In this document: positions 34,622 through 43,877 of the stretch, one piece after another | Numbering within the stretch: position 1 is the stretch's first letter | How the letters are laid out: the number at the start of each line of letters is the position of its first letter | DNA from: Clostridia bacterium | GTDB taxonomy: Bacteria; Bacillota; Clostridia; Lachnospirales; Lachnospiraceae | Length of the DNA stretch: 64,000 nt | Direction: 5' to 3' | Assembly: GCA_009929615.1 (NCBI GenBank) | Contig: SAAB01000001.1 | Span: 62,001-126,000, forward strand | Notes under the pieces: generated by a model | Databases searched by the model: none | What the model was told of the DNA's origin: nothing | Seen by the model: only the letters and a program-made list of their open reading frames with translations | Program-made: the position numbers and the translations under genes

Positions 34622-35869
34622 ATGATTACACAAAGACCTAAAGGTACTCAGGACTGGTATGGCAGTGATATGCACAAGCGTACAATTATTGAATCAACTG
34701 CCAGAGAATTGTGCAAGGTGTTTAATATCAAAGAAGTGATTACACCTGTATTTGAGCATACAGTTCTTTTTCAACGTGGTGTAGGTGAAACAACAGATGT
34801 TGTACAGAAAGAGATGTATACTTTCGAGGATAAAGGCCATCGGAGCATTACATTGAAACCGGAAGGTACGGCAGGGGCGATTCGAGCATATCTGGAGAAT
34901 AATATGTATGCAGAACCGGCACCGGCGAAGCTTTTCTATGTGACACCGGCTTTTCGTTATGAACAGCCTCAGAGTGGCCGTTTGCGTCAGCACCATCAGT
35001 TTGGTGTGGAATTTGTGGGCTCTAAAAGTCCTCTGGCAGAAGTGGAATTAATTTCCCTTATTACAACCTTTATTCGTAAGATTGGTTTAAATGATGCCAA
35101 GCTGCACATTAACAGCATTGGATGTTCAAACTGTAGAAAGACTTATAACGAAGCCTTATTGACTTATCTTAAGGCCCATGAAGAACACCTTTGTCCGACA
35201 TGCCGTGAACGTATGAAGAAGAATCCTCTTCGCGTTATTGATTGTAAAGTGCCGGAATGTAAGGAGATTGTTAAGGATGCACCTCGAACCATCGAATATC
35301 TGGATGATGAGTGTCGTGAACATTTTGAAGAACTTCAGTCTTTACTGACATCTATGAATATACCATATGAAATTGATACAGGAATTGTCCGTGGATTGGA
35401 TTATTACACGAAGACGGTTTTTGAATTTGTTAATAATGAAGGCTTCACCCTCTGTGGTGGCGGCCGTTATGACAATCTTGTTCATGAGATAGACGAGAAG
35501 CAGAACATTCCATCCGTTGGTTTTGGTATGGGAATTGAACGTATCATATATTTTCTGGATAAAGAGCAGGTTGAACTGCCAGCTGAGCCAGCGATTGAAT
35601 TGTATGTTGGTATTCTTGGTAAAGAAGCACGGGCAAGAGCTTATAAGATTGTTAATGAACTCAGATTAGATGGTGTAGTCGTGGAAACCGATTACATGGA
35701 CCGCAGCGTTAAGGCACAGATGAAGTATGCGAATAAGCTGGGGGCTAAACATACGGTTATTCTGGGAGAGAATGAACTTGAAAGTAATACTGCAAAGATA
35801 AAAAATATGGAAACAGGTGAGCAGACGGAGATTGCTTTGGATGCTATAGCTGCTTACTTTACGAAATAA
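34622..35869 (+). CDS. hisS: Histidine-tRNA ligase
   Basis: Class II synthetase that charges tRNA-His; 415 aa, normal length. Seen are the N-terminal [10 protein letters not shown], motif 2 with [18 protein letters not shown], the histidine loop [19 protein letters not shown] and motif 3 GFGMGIERI, with the C-terminal anticodon-binding domain after ~325. The frame opens at 34550, but GGAGG seven bases before the ATG at 34622 sets the start. aspS follows after 15 bases, the usual Firmicutes pair. Confidence 0.97.
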   Translation: MITQRPKGTQDWYGSDMHKRTIIESTARELCKVFNIKEVITPVFEHTVLFQRGVGETTDVVQKEMYTFEDKGHRSITLKPEGTAGAIRAYLENNMYAEPAPAKLFYVTPAFRYEQPQSGRLRQHHQFGVEFVGSKSPLAEVELISLITTFIRKIGLNDAKLHINSIGCSNCRKTYNEALLTYLKAHEEHLCPTCRERMKKNPLRVIDCKVPECKEIVKDAPRTIEYLDDECREHFEELQSLLTSMNIPYEIDTGIVRGLDYYTKTVFEFVNNEGFTLCGGGRYDNLVHEIDEKQNIPSVGFGMGIERIIYFLDKEQVELPAEPAIELYVGILGKEARARAYKIVNELRLDGVVVETDYMDRSVKAQMKYANKLGAKHTVILGENELESNTAKIKNMETGEQTEIALDAIAAYFTK

Positions 35870-35884
35870 TGGAGGAGAGAGAAC

Positions 35885-37696
35885 ATGTCTGAATCAATGA
35901 AGGGATTAAAAAGAACCCATCGCTGTGCAGAACTGGATGGAACCAATGCAGGCGAAGTTGTTACTGTTATGGGCTGGGTACAGAAAAGCCGGAATAAGGG
36001 TGGCATTATTTTCGTCGATTTGAGAGATCGCAGTGGACTTCTCCAGATTATATTTGAAGAAGCAGATGCAGGAAGTGAAAACTTTGCCAAAGCAGAGAAA
36101 CTCCGTGCTGAATTTGTTGTTGCCGTTGTCGGACGGGTAGAGAAACGTTCCGGCGGTGTGAACAGTAATTTGAAAACCGGTGAGATTGAGATTCGTGCGA
36201 CAGAACTCAGAGTACTGTCGGAATCAGAAACACCACCTTTCCCAGTGGAAGAGAACAGTAGAACGAAAGAAGACCTTCGTCTGAAATATCGTTATTTAGA
36301 CCTTCGACGTCCGGATTTGCAGAGAAATATTATTATGCGAAGCAAAGCGGCAACCGTTATTCGTAACTTCCTTGCAGAAGAAGGTTTCTTAGAGATTGAA
36401 ACTCCGATTCTTGGTAAGAGTACGCCGGAAGGTGCCAGAGATTATCTTGTACCAAGCCGTGTTCATCCGGGAAACTTTTATGGATTACCACAGTCACCGC
36501 AGTTATATAAGCAGCTGTTGATGTGTTCCGGATATGACCGTTACTTCCAGATTGCAAAGTGTTTCCGTGATGAGGATCTTCGTGCGGACCGTCAGCCGGA
36601 ATTCACACAGATAGATATGGAACTTTCCTTCGTCGATGTGGATGATGTCATTGAAGTGAATGAACGCCTTTTGGTTCGTCTCTTTAAAGAGATTATTAAT
36701 CTTGATGTACAGCTGCCAATTCCACGTATGACCTGGCAGGAGGCTATGGATCGTTTTGGTTCAGATAAGCCGGATACCCGTTTTGGTATGGAGCTTCAGG
36801 ATGTCAGTGATGTTGTTAAAGATTGTGAGTTTGTTGTTTTCAAAGGTGCTTTGGAAGACGGCGGCTCTGTTCGCGGTATTAATGCCAAAGGCCAGGGAGC
36901 TATGCCTCGTAAGAAGATTGATGCCCTTGTTAAATTTGCAAAAGATTATGGTGCAAAGGGATTGGCTTATATCGCTATCCAGGAAGATGGTACTGTGAAA
37001 TCTTCTTTTGCTAAATTCATGAAAGACGAAGAGATGACAGCCCTTATCCAGGCCATGCATGGTGAGAATGGTGACTTATTACTTTTCGCAGCAGACAAGA
37101 ATAAAGTGGTTTATGACGTTTTGGGAGCATTACGTCTTGAATTAGCTGATAGATTAGAACTCATTGACAAGAATCAGTTTAATTTCCTTTGGGTAACAGA
37201 ATTCCCATTGCTTGAGTGGTCTGAAGAAGAAGGCCGTTATACTGCAATGCATCACCCATTCACAATGCCTATGGAAGAAGATTTGCAGTATCTTGATACG
37301 GATCCGGGACGTGTTCGTGCAAAAGCTTATGATATCGTTTTAAACGGTACAGAGATTGGCGGCGGCAGCGTTCGTATTTTCCAGAACCATGTTCAGGAGA
37401 AGATGTTTGAAGTTCTTGGATTTGAGATGGATGACGCCTATGAGCGTTTTGGTTTCCTCTTGAACGCTTTCAAGTATGGTGTTCCACCACATGCAGGACT
37501 TGCTTATGGATTTGACCGTCTGATTATGATTATGGCCGGTATGGACAGTATCAGAGATGTTATTGCCTTTCCTAAAGTTAAGGATGCATCCTGTCTTTTG
37601 ACGGAGGCTCCGAATATTGTAGATGAAGTTCAGTTAAAAGAACTGGGCATTGATATTTCAGTCATTGAAGAAGCTGAGGTAACAGAAGAAGCTTAA
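35885..37696 (+). CDS. aspS: Aspartate-tRNA ligase
   Basis: Class II synthetase of 603 aa with the bacterial plan: N-terminal OB anticodon domain (VVTVMGWVQKSRNKGGIIFV), catalytic core split by a GAD insertion (~295-420). Motif 2 is FRDEDLRADRQPEFTQIDME and motif 3 is GLAYGFDRLIMIMAG. Second gene of hisS-aspS, GGAGGAG upstream. Whether it also charges tRNA-Asn cannot be settled here. Confidence 0.97.
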   Translation: MSESMKGLKRTHRCAELDGTNAGEVVTVMGWVQKSRNKGGIIFVDLRDRSGLLQIIFEEADAGSENFAKAEKLRAEFVVAVVGRVEKRSGGVNSNLKTGEIEIRATELRVLSESETPPFPVEENSRTKEDLRLKYRYLDLRRPDLQRNIIMRSKAATVIRNFLAEEGFLEIETPILGKSTPEGARDYLVPSRVHPGNFYGLPQSPQLYKQLLMCSGYDRYFQIAKCFRDEDLRADRQPEFTQIDMELSFVDVDDVIEVNERLLVRLFKEIINLDVQLPIPRMTWQEAMDRFGSDKPDTRFGMELQDVSDVVKDCEFVVFKGALEDGGSVRGINAKGQGAMPRKKIDALVKFAKDYGAKGLAYIAIQEDGTVKSSFAKFMKDEEMTALIQAMHGENGDLLLFAADKNKVVYDVLGALRLELADRLELIDKNQFNFLWVTEFPLLEWSEEEGRYTAMHHPFTMPMEEDLQYLDTDPGRVRAKAYDIVLNGTEIGGGSVRIFQNHVQEKMFEVLGFEMDDAYERFGFLLNAFKYGVPPHAGLAYGFDRLIMIMAGMDSIRDVIAFPKVKDASCLLTEAPNIVDEVQLKELGIDISVIEEAEVTEEA

Positions 37697-37836
37697 AATT
37701 TTACCTGAATTTATAAGAACGAATGATAAATACAGTGTGAATTTTTTATAAAAGATGATATTGTATGAAAAAAATAGATATGATATCCTCTTAAGTGGAA
37801 ACATAGACACAACAAGGATGAACATGGAGGTACGAT

Positions 37837-39075
37837 ATGTATTCATTAGATGAAGTTAAAAAAACAGACCCGGCCATCGCGCAGGTTATTGAAGATGAAT
37901 TAAGCAGACAGAATTCTCACATTGAATTAATTGCATCTGAAAACTGGGTAAGTCATGCTGTTATGGCTGCTATGGGAAGCCCATTGACAAACAAATATGC
38001 AGAAGGTTATCCTGGAAAACGTTACTATGGTGGATGCGAATGTGTCGATGTTGCAGAAACACTTGCTATTGAACGTGCTAAAGAACTTTTTGGCTGTGAC
38101 TATGCGAATGTTCAGCCTCACTCTGGTGCACAGGCGAATATGGCGGTATTCTTTGCAATGCTTAATCCTGGCGATACAGTTATGGGAATGAACTTAGACC
38201 ACGGCGGTCATTTGACCCATGGAAGTCCTGTAAATATGTCTGGAAAATATTTTAAAATCGTACCTTATGGTGTAAATGATGAAGGCTTCATTGATTATGA
38301 TGAACTTCGCCGAATTGCATTAGAAGCAAAACCAAAGTTAATTGTTGCCGGCGCAAGTGCTTATGCAAGAACAATCGACTTTAAGAAATTTAGAGAAGTT
38401 GCTGATGAAGCGGGGGCATACCTCATGGTGGATATGGCTCATATTGCCGGTCTGGTTGCTGCCGGACTTCATCCAAGCCCAATTCCTTATGCAGATGTTG
38501 TAACAACAACAACGCATAAAACATTGAGAGGACCTCGTGGCGGTTTAATTCTTGCGAATGAGGAAGCAGCAAAGAAATTCAACTTTAATAAAGCCGTATT
38601 CCCTGGTATCCAGGGCGGACCATTGATGCATGTTATCGCTTCTAAGGCAGTATGTTTTAAGGAAGCATTGACAGATGAATTTAAAGCATATCAGAAACAG
38701 ATTATGCTTAATGCACAGGCATTGGCCAAAGGCCTTATGTCCAGAGGCGTAGATATCGTTTCTGGTGGTACAGACAATCATCTGATGCTGGTGAACTTAA
38801 TCAACCTGAACTTAACCGGAAAACAGGCTGAAAAGATGCTGGATGAAGTGAATATTACATGTAATAAGAATACGATTCCTAACGACCCCCAGTCACCATT
38901 TGTAACAAGCGGTGTCCGTCTTGGAACACCATCTGCTACAACACGTGGTTTGAAGGAAGAAGATATGGATGCAGTTGCAGAAGCTATTGCTATGACTTTG
39001 AAGGATTTCGAAGGAAGCAAAGAAAAAGCAAAGGCAATCATTGATGGAATTACAGCAAAATATCCATTGAATTAA
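37837..39075 (+). CDS. glyA: Serine hydroxymethyltransferase
   Basis: PLP enzyme that interconverts serine and glycine while charging tetrahydrofolate with a one-carbon unit; 412 aa. Signatures are [24 protein letters not shown], and [16 protein letters not shown] with the PLP lysine K228. AGGAGG-like site (TGGAGGT) upstream. It stands alone between a 140-base AT-rich gap with no recognised riboswitch and a strong terminator. Confidence 0.98.
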   Translation: MYSLDEVKKTDPAIAQVIEDELSRQNSHIELIASENWVSHAVMAAMGSPLTNKYAEGYPGKRYYGGCECVDVAETLAIERAKELFGCDYANVQPHSGAQANMAVFFAMLNPGDTVMGMNLDHGGHLTHGSPVNMSGKYFKIVPYGVNDEGFIDYDELRRIALEAKPKLIVAGASAYARTIDFKKFREVADEAGAYLMVDMAHIAGLVAAGLHPSPIPYADVVTTTTHKTLRGPRGGLILANEEAAKKFNFNKAVFPGIQGGPLMHVIASKAVCFKEALTDEFKAYQKQIMLNAQALAKGLMSRGVDIVSGGTDNHLMLVNLINLNLTGKQAEKMLDEVNITCNKNTIPNDPQSPFVTSGVRLGTPSATTRGLKEEDMDAVAEAIAMTLKDFEGSKEKAKAIIDGITAKYPLN

Positions 39076-39083
39076 TTGATAAC

Positions 39084-39118
39084 AAGACTCCGGTGATGAA
39101 CCGGAGTCTTTCAATTTT
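39084..39118 (+). terminator. Terminator after glyA
   Basis: AAGACTCCGG pairs perfectly with CCGGAGTCTT across 7 bases, T-rich tail. Confidence 0.9.
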
Positions 39119-39143
39119 TCTGCAAAAATAGGAGATGAATCAA

Positions 39144-39764
39144 ATGAAAGTATTATTAATTAATGGCAGTCCCCATGAAAAAGGCTGTACAAACAGAGCA
39201 TTAGAAGAAGTGGCCGGTGCTTTAAATGCAGCAGGCGTTGGCAGTGAGATTTTCTGGATTGGCAAGGGAGATATTCACGGATGTATCGCCTGTGGACAGT
39301 GCGGTGGTTCCAGTAATAAATGTGTATTTGATGATACAGTAAATCAGGCCCTTGTAAAGATGCAGGAAGCGGATGGCCTTATTGTAGGTTCACCTGTATA
39401 CTATGCTTCATTGAACGGTGCCTTAAGTTCTTTCTTAGACCGTATGTTTTATGCGGGGGCCTGTTTCCATCATAAACCGGCGGCAGCAGTGACATCTGCC
39501 CGTCGTGCCGGAACAACAGCAACATTGGATATTATTCAGAAGTATTTTACAATCAGTCAGATGCCGATTATTTCATCCCAGTATTGGAATATGGTTCATG
39601 GCTCATGTCCAGAGGATGTAGAAAAAGATCTTGAAGGTCTCCAGACGATGAGAACTCTTGGAATGAACATGGCATGGATGATTCAGTGTATCGAAGCTGG
39701 AAAAAAATCCGGTATTGATATTCCAAATACAGAAGACAAGATTATGACGAATTTTATACGATAA
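39144..39764 (+). CDS. Flavodoxin family oxidoreductase with 4Fe-4S-type cysteines
   Basis: A 206-aa FMN protein of the NAD(P)H-dependent reductase group. LLINGSPHEKGCTNRAL binds FMN; IVGSPVYYASLNGALSSFLD flanks the flavin. The motif C-x2-C-x2-C-x6-C (GCIACGQCGG, NKC) matches the compact cluster site of iron-sulfur flavoproteins. Substrate unknown; relatives reduce quinones, nitro compounds or low-potential acceptors. GGAG nine bases before the ATG at 39144 favours it over the ATG at 39135. Confidence 0.85.
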   Translation: MKVLLINGSPHEKGCTNRALEEVAGALNAAGVGSEIFWIGKGDIHGCIACGQCGGSSNKCVFDDTVNQALVKMQEADGLIVGSPVYYASLNGALSSFLDRMFYAGACFHHKPAAAVTSARRAGTTATLDIIQKYFTISQMPIISSQYWNMVHGSCPEDVEKDLEGLQTMRTLGMNMAWMIQCIEAGKKSGIDIPNTEDKIMTNFIR

Positions 39765-39780
39765 AACGAGCTTTATAAAG

Positions 39781-39835
39781 ACCTGTATATTACGTTTAGA
39801 ACCGAATTACGGTTTACGTAATATACAGGTTTTTT
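39781..39835 (+). terminator. Long perfect terminator hairpin
   Basis: A 15-bp perfect stem (39781-39795 with 39816-39830), an inner AACCG/CGGTT pair, then five T. Confidence 0.95.
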
Positions 39836-39890
39836 ATATTTTTGTTAAGAAAAGGAATAAGGCTTGCCATTAGGATTTCTAGGATATAAA

Positions 39891-41414
39891 ATGAAATTAT
39901 ATAAATTATTTGATTGGGGAATAAACCATATGTTTACGACAATAAAGGAATTTTTTATAGAATCCACAAATCAGATGCAGCACTATTTCACGGAGTCAAA
40001 AAAAGAAATTTCAAAGAATAATGCTTTTTTAATGATGTGCATTTCTGCTTTTGGTCTGCCGGGAGTATGTATACTTCTGATTGTTACGCCAATGGTTATA
40101 TCGGATTGGTATATAACTATCGGTCATTGGTTATTTATTCCTTTTTTTCTTTGCTATGGTATTCTGGGAAGATATCTTTATAGGAATAAAACAGATTCTT
40201 ATCCACTGGTTCATCTATCGGTTATTTCTTTTTTGATGATTTTAATGGCATTAGTCATTTATATCAACACAGTTCCTTATCCGGACAGCTCAGCTACGTT
40301 AGTAACAGCAGCGATGATTGTGGTTCCGGTACTCTTTATTATTCCATTTTATGAAACCATCGTCATGCTTTTCATCGTTTTTCTGGTCTTCATGCTGATG
40401 AATAACCTGTATATTTCTCCGGAAATCATCGGTGATAATATCTTTAATGGTATTGCGGGTTTGATGATGGGCGGCATGGTATCATGGATTGTTACAAATC
40501 TACGGGCGGCAGATAATAAAGACAAGAGGGAAATTGTTAAACAAAGTGGTCAGGATAAGTTGACGGGTATTCAGAATAAAGGTGAAGTAGAAAAGAGTTG
40601 TTTTGCTTATTTAGAAAATGTCGAAGTAAAGGATTGTGCCCTTATTGTTATTGATATTGATAATTTTAAAGAGATAAATGACTCAATGGGCCACTATGTG
40701 GGAGACCAGGTATTAAGTATGTTTGGAAATACCCTTAAAAAGATATTTCGTGAAAGTGATATTTTCGGACGAATCGGTGGAGATGAATTTCTTGTATTAA
40801 TGAAAAACGTTTCTGAGCGTCAACTGGTAGAGTCGAAGATGGAAGCCTTGTCCGTAATCTTTCATCGGGATGCAATGGAAAGGTTAGATGTTGATGTGAC
40901 CTGTTCCTATGGTTCGGTTATAAAAAATGATGAATATATATCTTATGTGCCATTCTTTAAAATGGCAGACAAATTATTATATCGGGCAAAAAGAAGTGGT
41001 AAGAATCAGGGTGAGATTCTAACAGTTGAGGCCTTTCACAAATATATAGGTCAAAAAGAGATAATGCTTGTTGTGGAAGATGAGGAGATAAACAGAGAAT
41101 TAATTAAAACGATTTTTAGCCCGGAATTTGAGATTGTCGAAGCATTTAACGGAGCAGAGGCAAAAGAAATCATAAAAAAACATCACAGTATCATTCGGAT
41201 TATGCTCCTTGATATTATTATGCCACAGGTGGATGGCTTTCAGGTACTGAATTGGATGAAAGACAGGAATCTTTCTGAACATTTTCCGGTCATTGCAATA
41301 AGTTCAGATGAAAGCATGGAACTGAAATCTTTGGAACTGGGCGTAGCGGATATGATTACGAAGCCATTTATACCGGAAGTTATGAAAAAGAGAGTCCATA
41401 ATGTGTTGAAATAG
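39891..41414 (+). CDS. Membrane diguanylate cyclase with a C-terminal receiver domain
   Basis: A 507-aa protein. About six membrane helices (~45-205) are followed by an intact GGDEF domain (GGDEF at 296-300, with IDIDNFKEINDSMGH) and then a receiver domain (VEDEEINREL, phospho-accepting D441 in LLDIIMP, ISSD, TKPF). It should make cyclic-di-GMP, with activity set by a membrane signal and by phosphorylation. The usual order in PleD-type cyclases is receiver first. No kinase is adjacent; the hybrid kinase at 862 is too far to claim as partner. TTG at 39864 is an alternative start. Confidence 0.87.
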   Translation: MKLYKLFDWGINHMFTTIKEFFIESTNQMQHYFTESKKEISKNNAFLMMCISAFGLPGVCILLIVTPMVISDWYITIGHWLFIPFFLCYGILGRYLYRNKTDSYPLVHLSVISFLMILMALVIYINTVPYPDSSATLVTAAMIVVPVLFIIPFYETIVMLFIVFLVFMLMNNLYISPEIIGDNIFNGIAGLMMGGMVSWIVTNLRAADNKDKREIVKQSGQDKLTGIQNKGEVEKSCFAYLENVEVKDCALIVIDIDNFKEINDSMGHYVGDQVLSMFGNTLKKIFRESDIFGRIGGDEFLVLMKNVSERQLVESKMEALSVIFHRDAMERLDVDVTCSYGSVIKNDEYISYVPFFKMADKLLYRAKRSGKNQGEILTVEAFHKYIGQKEIMLVVEDEEINRELIKTIFSPEFEIVEAFNGAEAKEIIKKHHSIIRIMLLDIIMPQVDGFQVLNWMKDRNLSEHFPVIAISSDESMELKSLELGVADMITKPFIPEVMKKRVHNVLK

Positions 41415-41432
41415 GAAAAGAACGGAGATAAT

Positions 41433-42512
41433 TTGAAATTAATAAAGACAGAAAAGTATATTCATACAAAAGGCGGAAGAATGAAGATTATTATTCTTAA
41501 GCCGGCAAATCAAAAGGGAACATTGCCAGGACTTCTATGGATTCACGGTGGGGGCTATATTACAGGTATGGCAGCTATGGTGAATTTTAGTCGTGGCAGG
41601 GACATTGCCAGCCAATGTGGGGCGGTTGTTCTTTCACCGGAGTACAGGCTGTCAGGAAAAGCACCTTATCCCGCAGCATTGGAAGACTGTTACGAGGCAT
41701 TGCTTTTTATGAAAAAACATACAGAAGAATTAGGTATTCGTACAGACCAGCTTATGGTTGGTGGAGAGAGTGCCGGTGGTGGATTAAGTGCAGCCCTCTG
41801 TCTTTATGCAAGGGATAAGAAGGAAGTAAACATTTCTTTCCAAATGCCTTTATATCCGATGCTTGATTGCCAGGATACAGAATCTTCGAAGAATAATCAT
41901 GGACATATATGGAACACAAGAAGAAATCATTATGGATGGAGAAAATATCTGGCTGGTATGAATCAGAAAGACATTATTCCAAGCTATGCTTCAGCAGCTA
42001 GAGCGACAGACTATTCGGGGCTTCCTCCAGCCTATACCTTCGTGTGTGATGGTGAACCCTTTTATTGTGAAACCCTCACATATGTTGAGCAATTAAAAAA
42101 GGCGGGCATCAAGGCGTCTGTGGATGTCTATCATGCAAAAACCCATGCTTTTGACATGATGTGTCCATGGCTTAAAGTAAGCAAACAGGCAAAAAGAGAA
42201 CTTCTTAAACGATTTGAATACGCGAAAAAGCATTTCTATGCTGAAAATAAAAAAGGAGAAACGACGATGAATGAATATGAAATTATAACGCTTCCCGTAT
42301 CCGATGGGACAGAGAAAGAGTTTGCAATTATGGACACATTTGTGGCGGAAAACAAACAATATGTTGCCGTATCTTTGGTTAAAGATGACAGCATACAGGA
42401 TGGTATCTTCCTTTACCGGTATAAGGATGCTGAGGATGGAGATATGATTGTAGAGACGATTTCGACGCCGGAGGAGTATGAGCGTATTGCGGAAGTTTAC
42501 GAAAGCCTCTAA
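41433..42512 (+). CDS. Alpha/beta hydrolase fused in frame to a DUF1292 domain
   Basis: Residues 1-~275 form an HSL-type carboxylesterase: oxyanion motif HGGG, nucleophile S113 in GGESAGGG, acid in FVCDGEP and base in KTHAFDM. Without any stop codon the frame then runs into a complete ~81-aa DUF1292 protein (MNEYEIITLPVSDG to the end), normally a separate small gene. A good ribosome site (AAAAGGAGAA) and ATG sit at the junction, inside the long frame. So both a 359-aa fusion and a free DUF1292 protein could be made. TTG start at 41433 with ACGGAG upstream. Confidence 0.8.
   Translation: MKLIKTEKYIHTKGGRMKIIILKPANQKGTLPGLLWIHGGGYITGMAAMVNFSRGRDIASQCGAVVLSPEYRLSGKAPYPAALEDCYEALLFMKKHTEELGIRTDQLMVGGESAGGGLSAALCLYARDKKEVNISFQMPLYPMLDCQDTESSKNNHGHIWNTRRNHYGWRKYLAGMNQKDIIPSYASAARATDYSGLPPAYTFVCDGEPFYCETLTYVEQLKKAGIKASVDVYHAKTHAFDMMCPWLKVSKQAKRELLKRFEYAKKHFYAENKKGETTMNEYEIITLPVSDGTEKEFAIMDTFVAENKQYVAVSLVKDDSIQDGIFLYRYKDAEDGDMIVETISTPEEYERIAEVYESL
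42267..42512 (+). CDS. DUF1292 protein from an internal start
   Basis: An 81-aa acidic protein of the DUF1292 family (function unknown, often near RNase/Holliday-resolvase genes in Firmicutes). AAAAGGAG seven bases before the ATG is stronger than the site of the long frame, suggesting this was the original gene. Confidence 0.55.
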   Translation: MNEYEIITLPVSDGTEKEFAIMDTFVAENKQYVAVSLVKDDSIQDGIFLYRYKDAEDGDMIVETISTPEEYERIAEVYESL

Positions 42513-42535
42513 AAGATAAGGGGAAAAGAAAGAAC

Positions 42536-43090
42536 ATGATCGGTTTATTATGTATTGGAACAGGTATTTTAGGAATTGTCATCAGAGTTATAACAAAATC
42601 AGTAAATAAAAATGACAGTCTGGCATCCACTTTTGGCTATGCTTTGATTGCAATGGGGCTTTTTATGTGTTTTGAATATTACATACTAAAAAGTGAAAGA
42701 CTGATGGCCAGAACATTTTTCTTATGTATGGGCGTCCCTTTTGTGGTATACGCCTTCTATAATTTCGTGAATCTCTTTCGCTGTTCGACAAAGATTTTAG
42801 CACAATATGAAGGTTTTGATACGATGTATTCACCACGAATGCCATCAACTTATTATCCGAAATTCAGTTATAGGGTAGATGGAATGGATTATCATGAAAA
42901 AAGTGCTAAGAATGAATCTTTAGAACTTTTGGAAGCGGATATGGAGATTGGACGCGGATATGAGATATACATTGTACCGGGAAAACCAGAAACATTTATT
43001 TTGACGAAAAAAATCAAATTTTTAAATATCTTTTTTCTTATCGTTGGAGCTTTTTTTGCAGCCTTCGGACTCTTAATACCTCTACAATAA
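42536..43090 (+). CDS. DUF3592-like membrane protein
   Basis: A 184-aa protein: three N-terminal helices (~1-20, ~32-50, ~58-80), a beta-rich region (YPKFSYRVDGMDYHEKS, GRGYEIYIVPGKPETFIL) and a C-terminal helix. The beta region resembles the one at 23273. Function unknown. It follows the DUF1292 end by 23 bases and faces the LUD gene. Confidence 0.6.
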   Translation: MIGLLCIGTGILGIVIRVITKSVNKNDSLASTFGYALIAMGLFMCFEYYILKSERLMARTFFLCMGVPFVVYAFYNFVNLFRCSTKILAQYEGFDTMYSPRMPSTYYPKFSYRVDGMDYHEKSAKNESLELLEADMEIGRGYEIYIVPGKPETFILTKKIKFLNIFFLIVGAFFAAFGLLIPLQ

Positions 43091-43092
43091 TC

Positions 43093-43135
43093 AAAAAGCC
43101 TGCATGTTATCGAAAACATACAGGCTTCGTTTTAT
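43093..43135. terminator. Bidirectional terminator
   Basis: AAGCCTG-C-ATGTT pairs with AACAT-A-CAGGCTT. A-rich on the left and T-rich on the right, so it can serve both converging genes. Confidence 0.8.
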
Positions 43136-43138
43136 TAT

Positions 43139-43774
43139 TTAATACCCTAATTCTTCACCAACAAGGATAATCTTTATACGACCTTCCTGGCCGCTGCGGC
43201 GTGTAACGACGAACTGGTTGCAGATGCAGTCGGGCTTCATACAGTTGCAGCAGTGTCCGAGCTCGGTACAAGGAGTGTCACGATTCAGACGGATGGTATT
43301 CATAGGAGCCGCCGTATTTCTTGCACGGGCGATAGCTGCATCAATATTATCGGTTACTTTATTCATTCCGGCAATAATGACAACATTCGATGGCCCAAAG
43401 ATTAAAGAAGCCACACGATTGCCATTGCCATCGATATTCACAAGTTCGCCGGCCATCGTTATCGCGTTGGTGCTCATAAAATAATAATCACAGACAGCAA
43501 CTTTGCTGTAGAATTCTTTCTTCTCTTCATCTGTTTTGGGAACGGTGCGGTCCAGCACAACACAGTCGGAAGCTTTTAATGCCGGTATTAATCCAATTTC
43601 GTTAATGGAAACGGAACCACCCCAGGATACACTGGAACCGGGAGTTACAAAACGAAGAGCCATGTTCAATGCTTCGTCGCTATTATCCACATAGTAGGCT
43701 TCCATACCACGTCTGTCTAAATTCTTAATAAGGGTTTCAGCAGCAGCTTCATAAAACTTTTTCTTAGGGTTCAT
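43139..43774 (-). CDS. LUD domain protein (lactate utilisation LutC-like)
   Basis: A 211-aa protein of the LUD (DUF162) family. MRYVTPG-like ALRFVTPGSSVSWGGSVS is the family's phosphate-type loop, followed by STNAITMAGELVNIDGNGN and FGPSNVVIIAGMNKV. A cysteine group near the end (CTELGHCCNCMKPDCICN) may bind metal. LutC acts in lactate oxidation, but lutA and lutB are absent here, so the role is uncertain. On the minus strand, GGAG ten bases before ATG 43774; a GTG at 43783 is too near that site. Confidence 0.88.
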   Translation of the reverse strand: MNPKKKFYEAAAETLIKNLDRRGMEAYYVDNSDEALNMALRFVTPGSSVSWGGSVSINEIGLIPALKASDCVVLDRTVPKTDEEKKEFYSKVAVCDYYFMSTNAITMAGELVNIDGNGNRVASLIFGPSNVVIIAGMNKVTDNIDAAIARARNTAAPMNTIRLNRDTPCTELGHCCNCMKPDCICNQFVVTRRSGQEGRIKIILVGEELGY

Positions 43775-43820
43775 ATAAGTCACGCTCCATTCTTTTTTTG
43801 CTATTATAGCACCTTTTAAT

Positions 43821-43849
43821 CTGACAGTACAGAAAATTTATGATATACT
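43821..43849 (+). promoter_or_regulatory. Promoter of the topoisomerase III gene
   Basis: CTGACA, 17 bases, TATACT with a TGA extension. Confidence 0.6.
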
Positions 43850-43877
43850 GTTTACATTATTTATTTAAGGAGATTTT

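Noticed and set aside
37697..37836. Riboswitch ahead of glyA
   Set aside because: AT-rich with no stable paired core that I recognise.
42271..42512. Second ATG beside the DUF1292 start
   Set aside because: It is in another frame and gives no sensible product.
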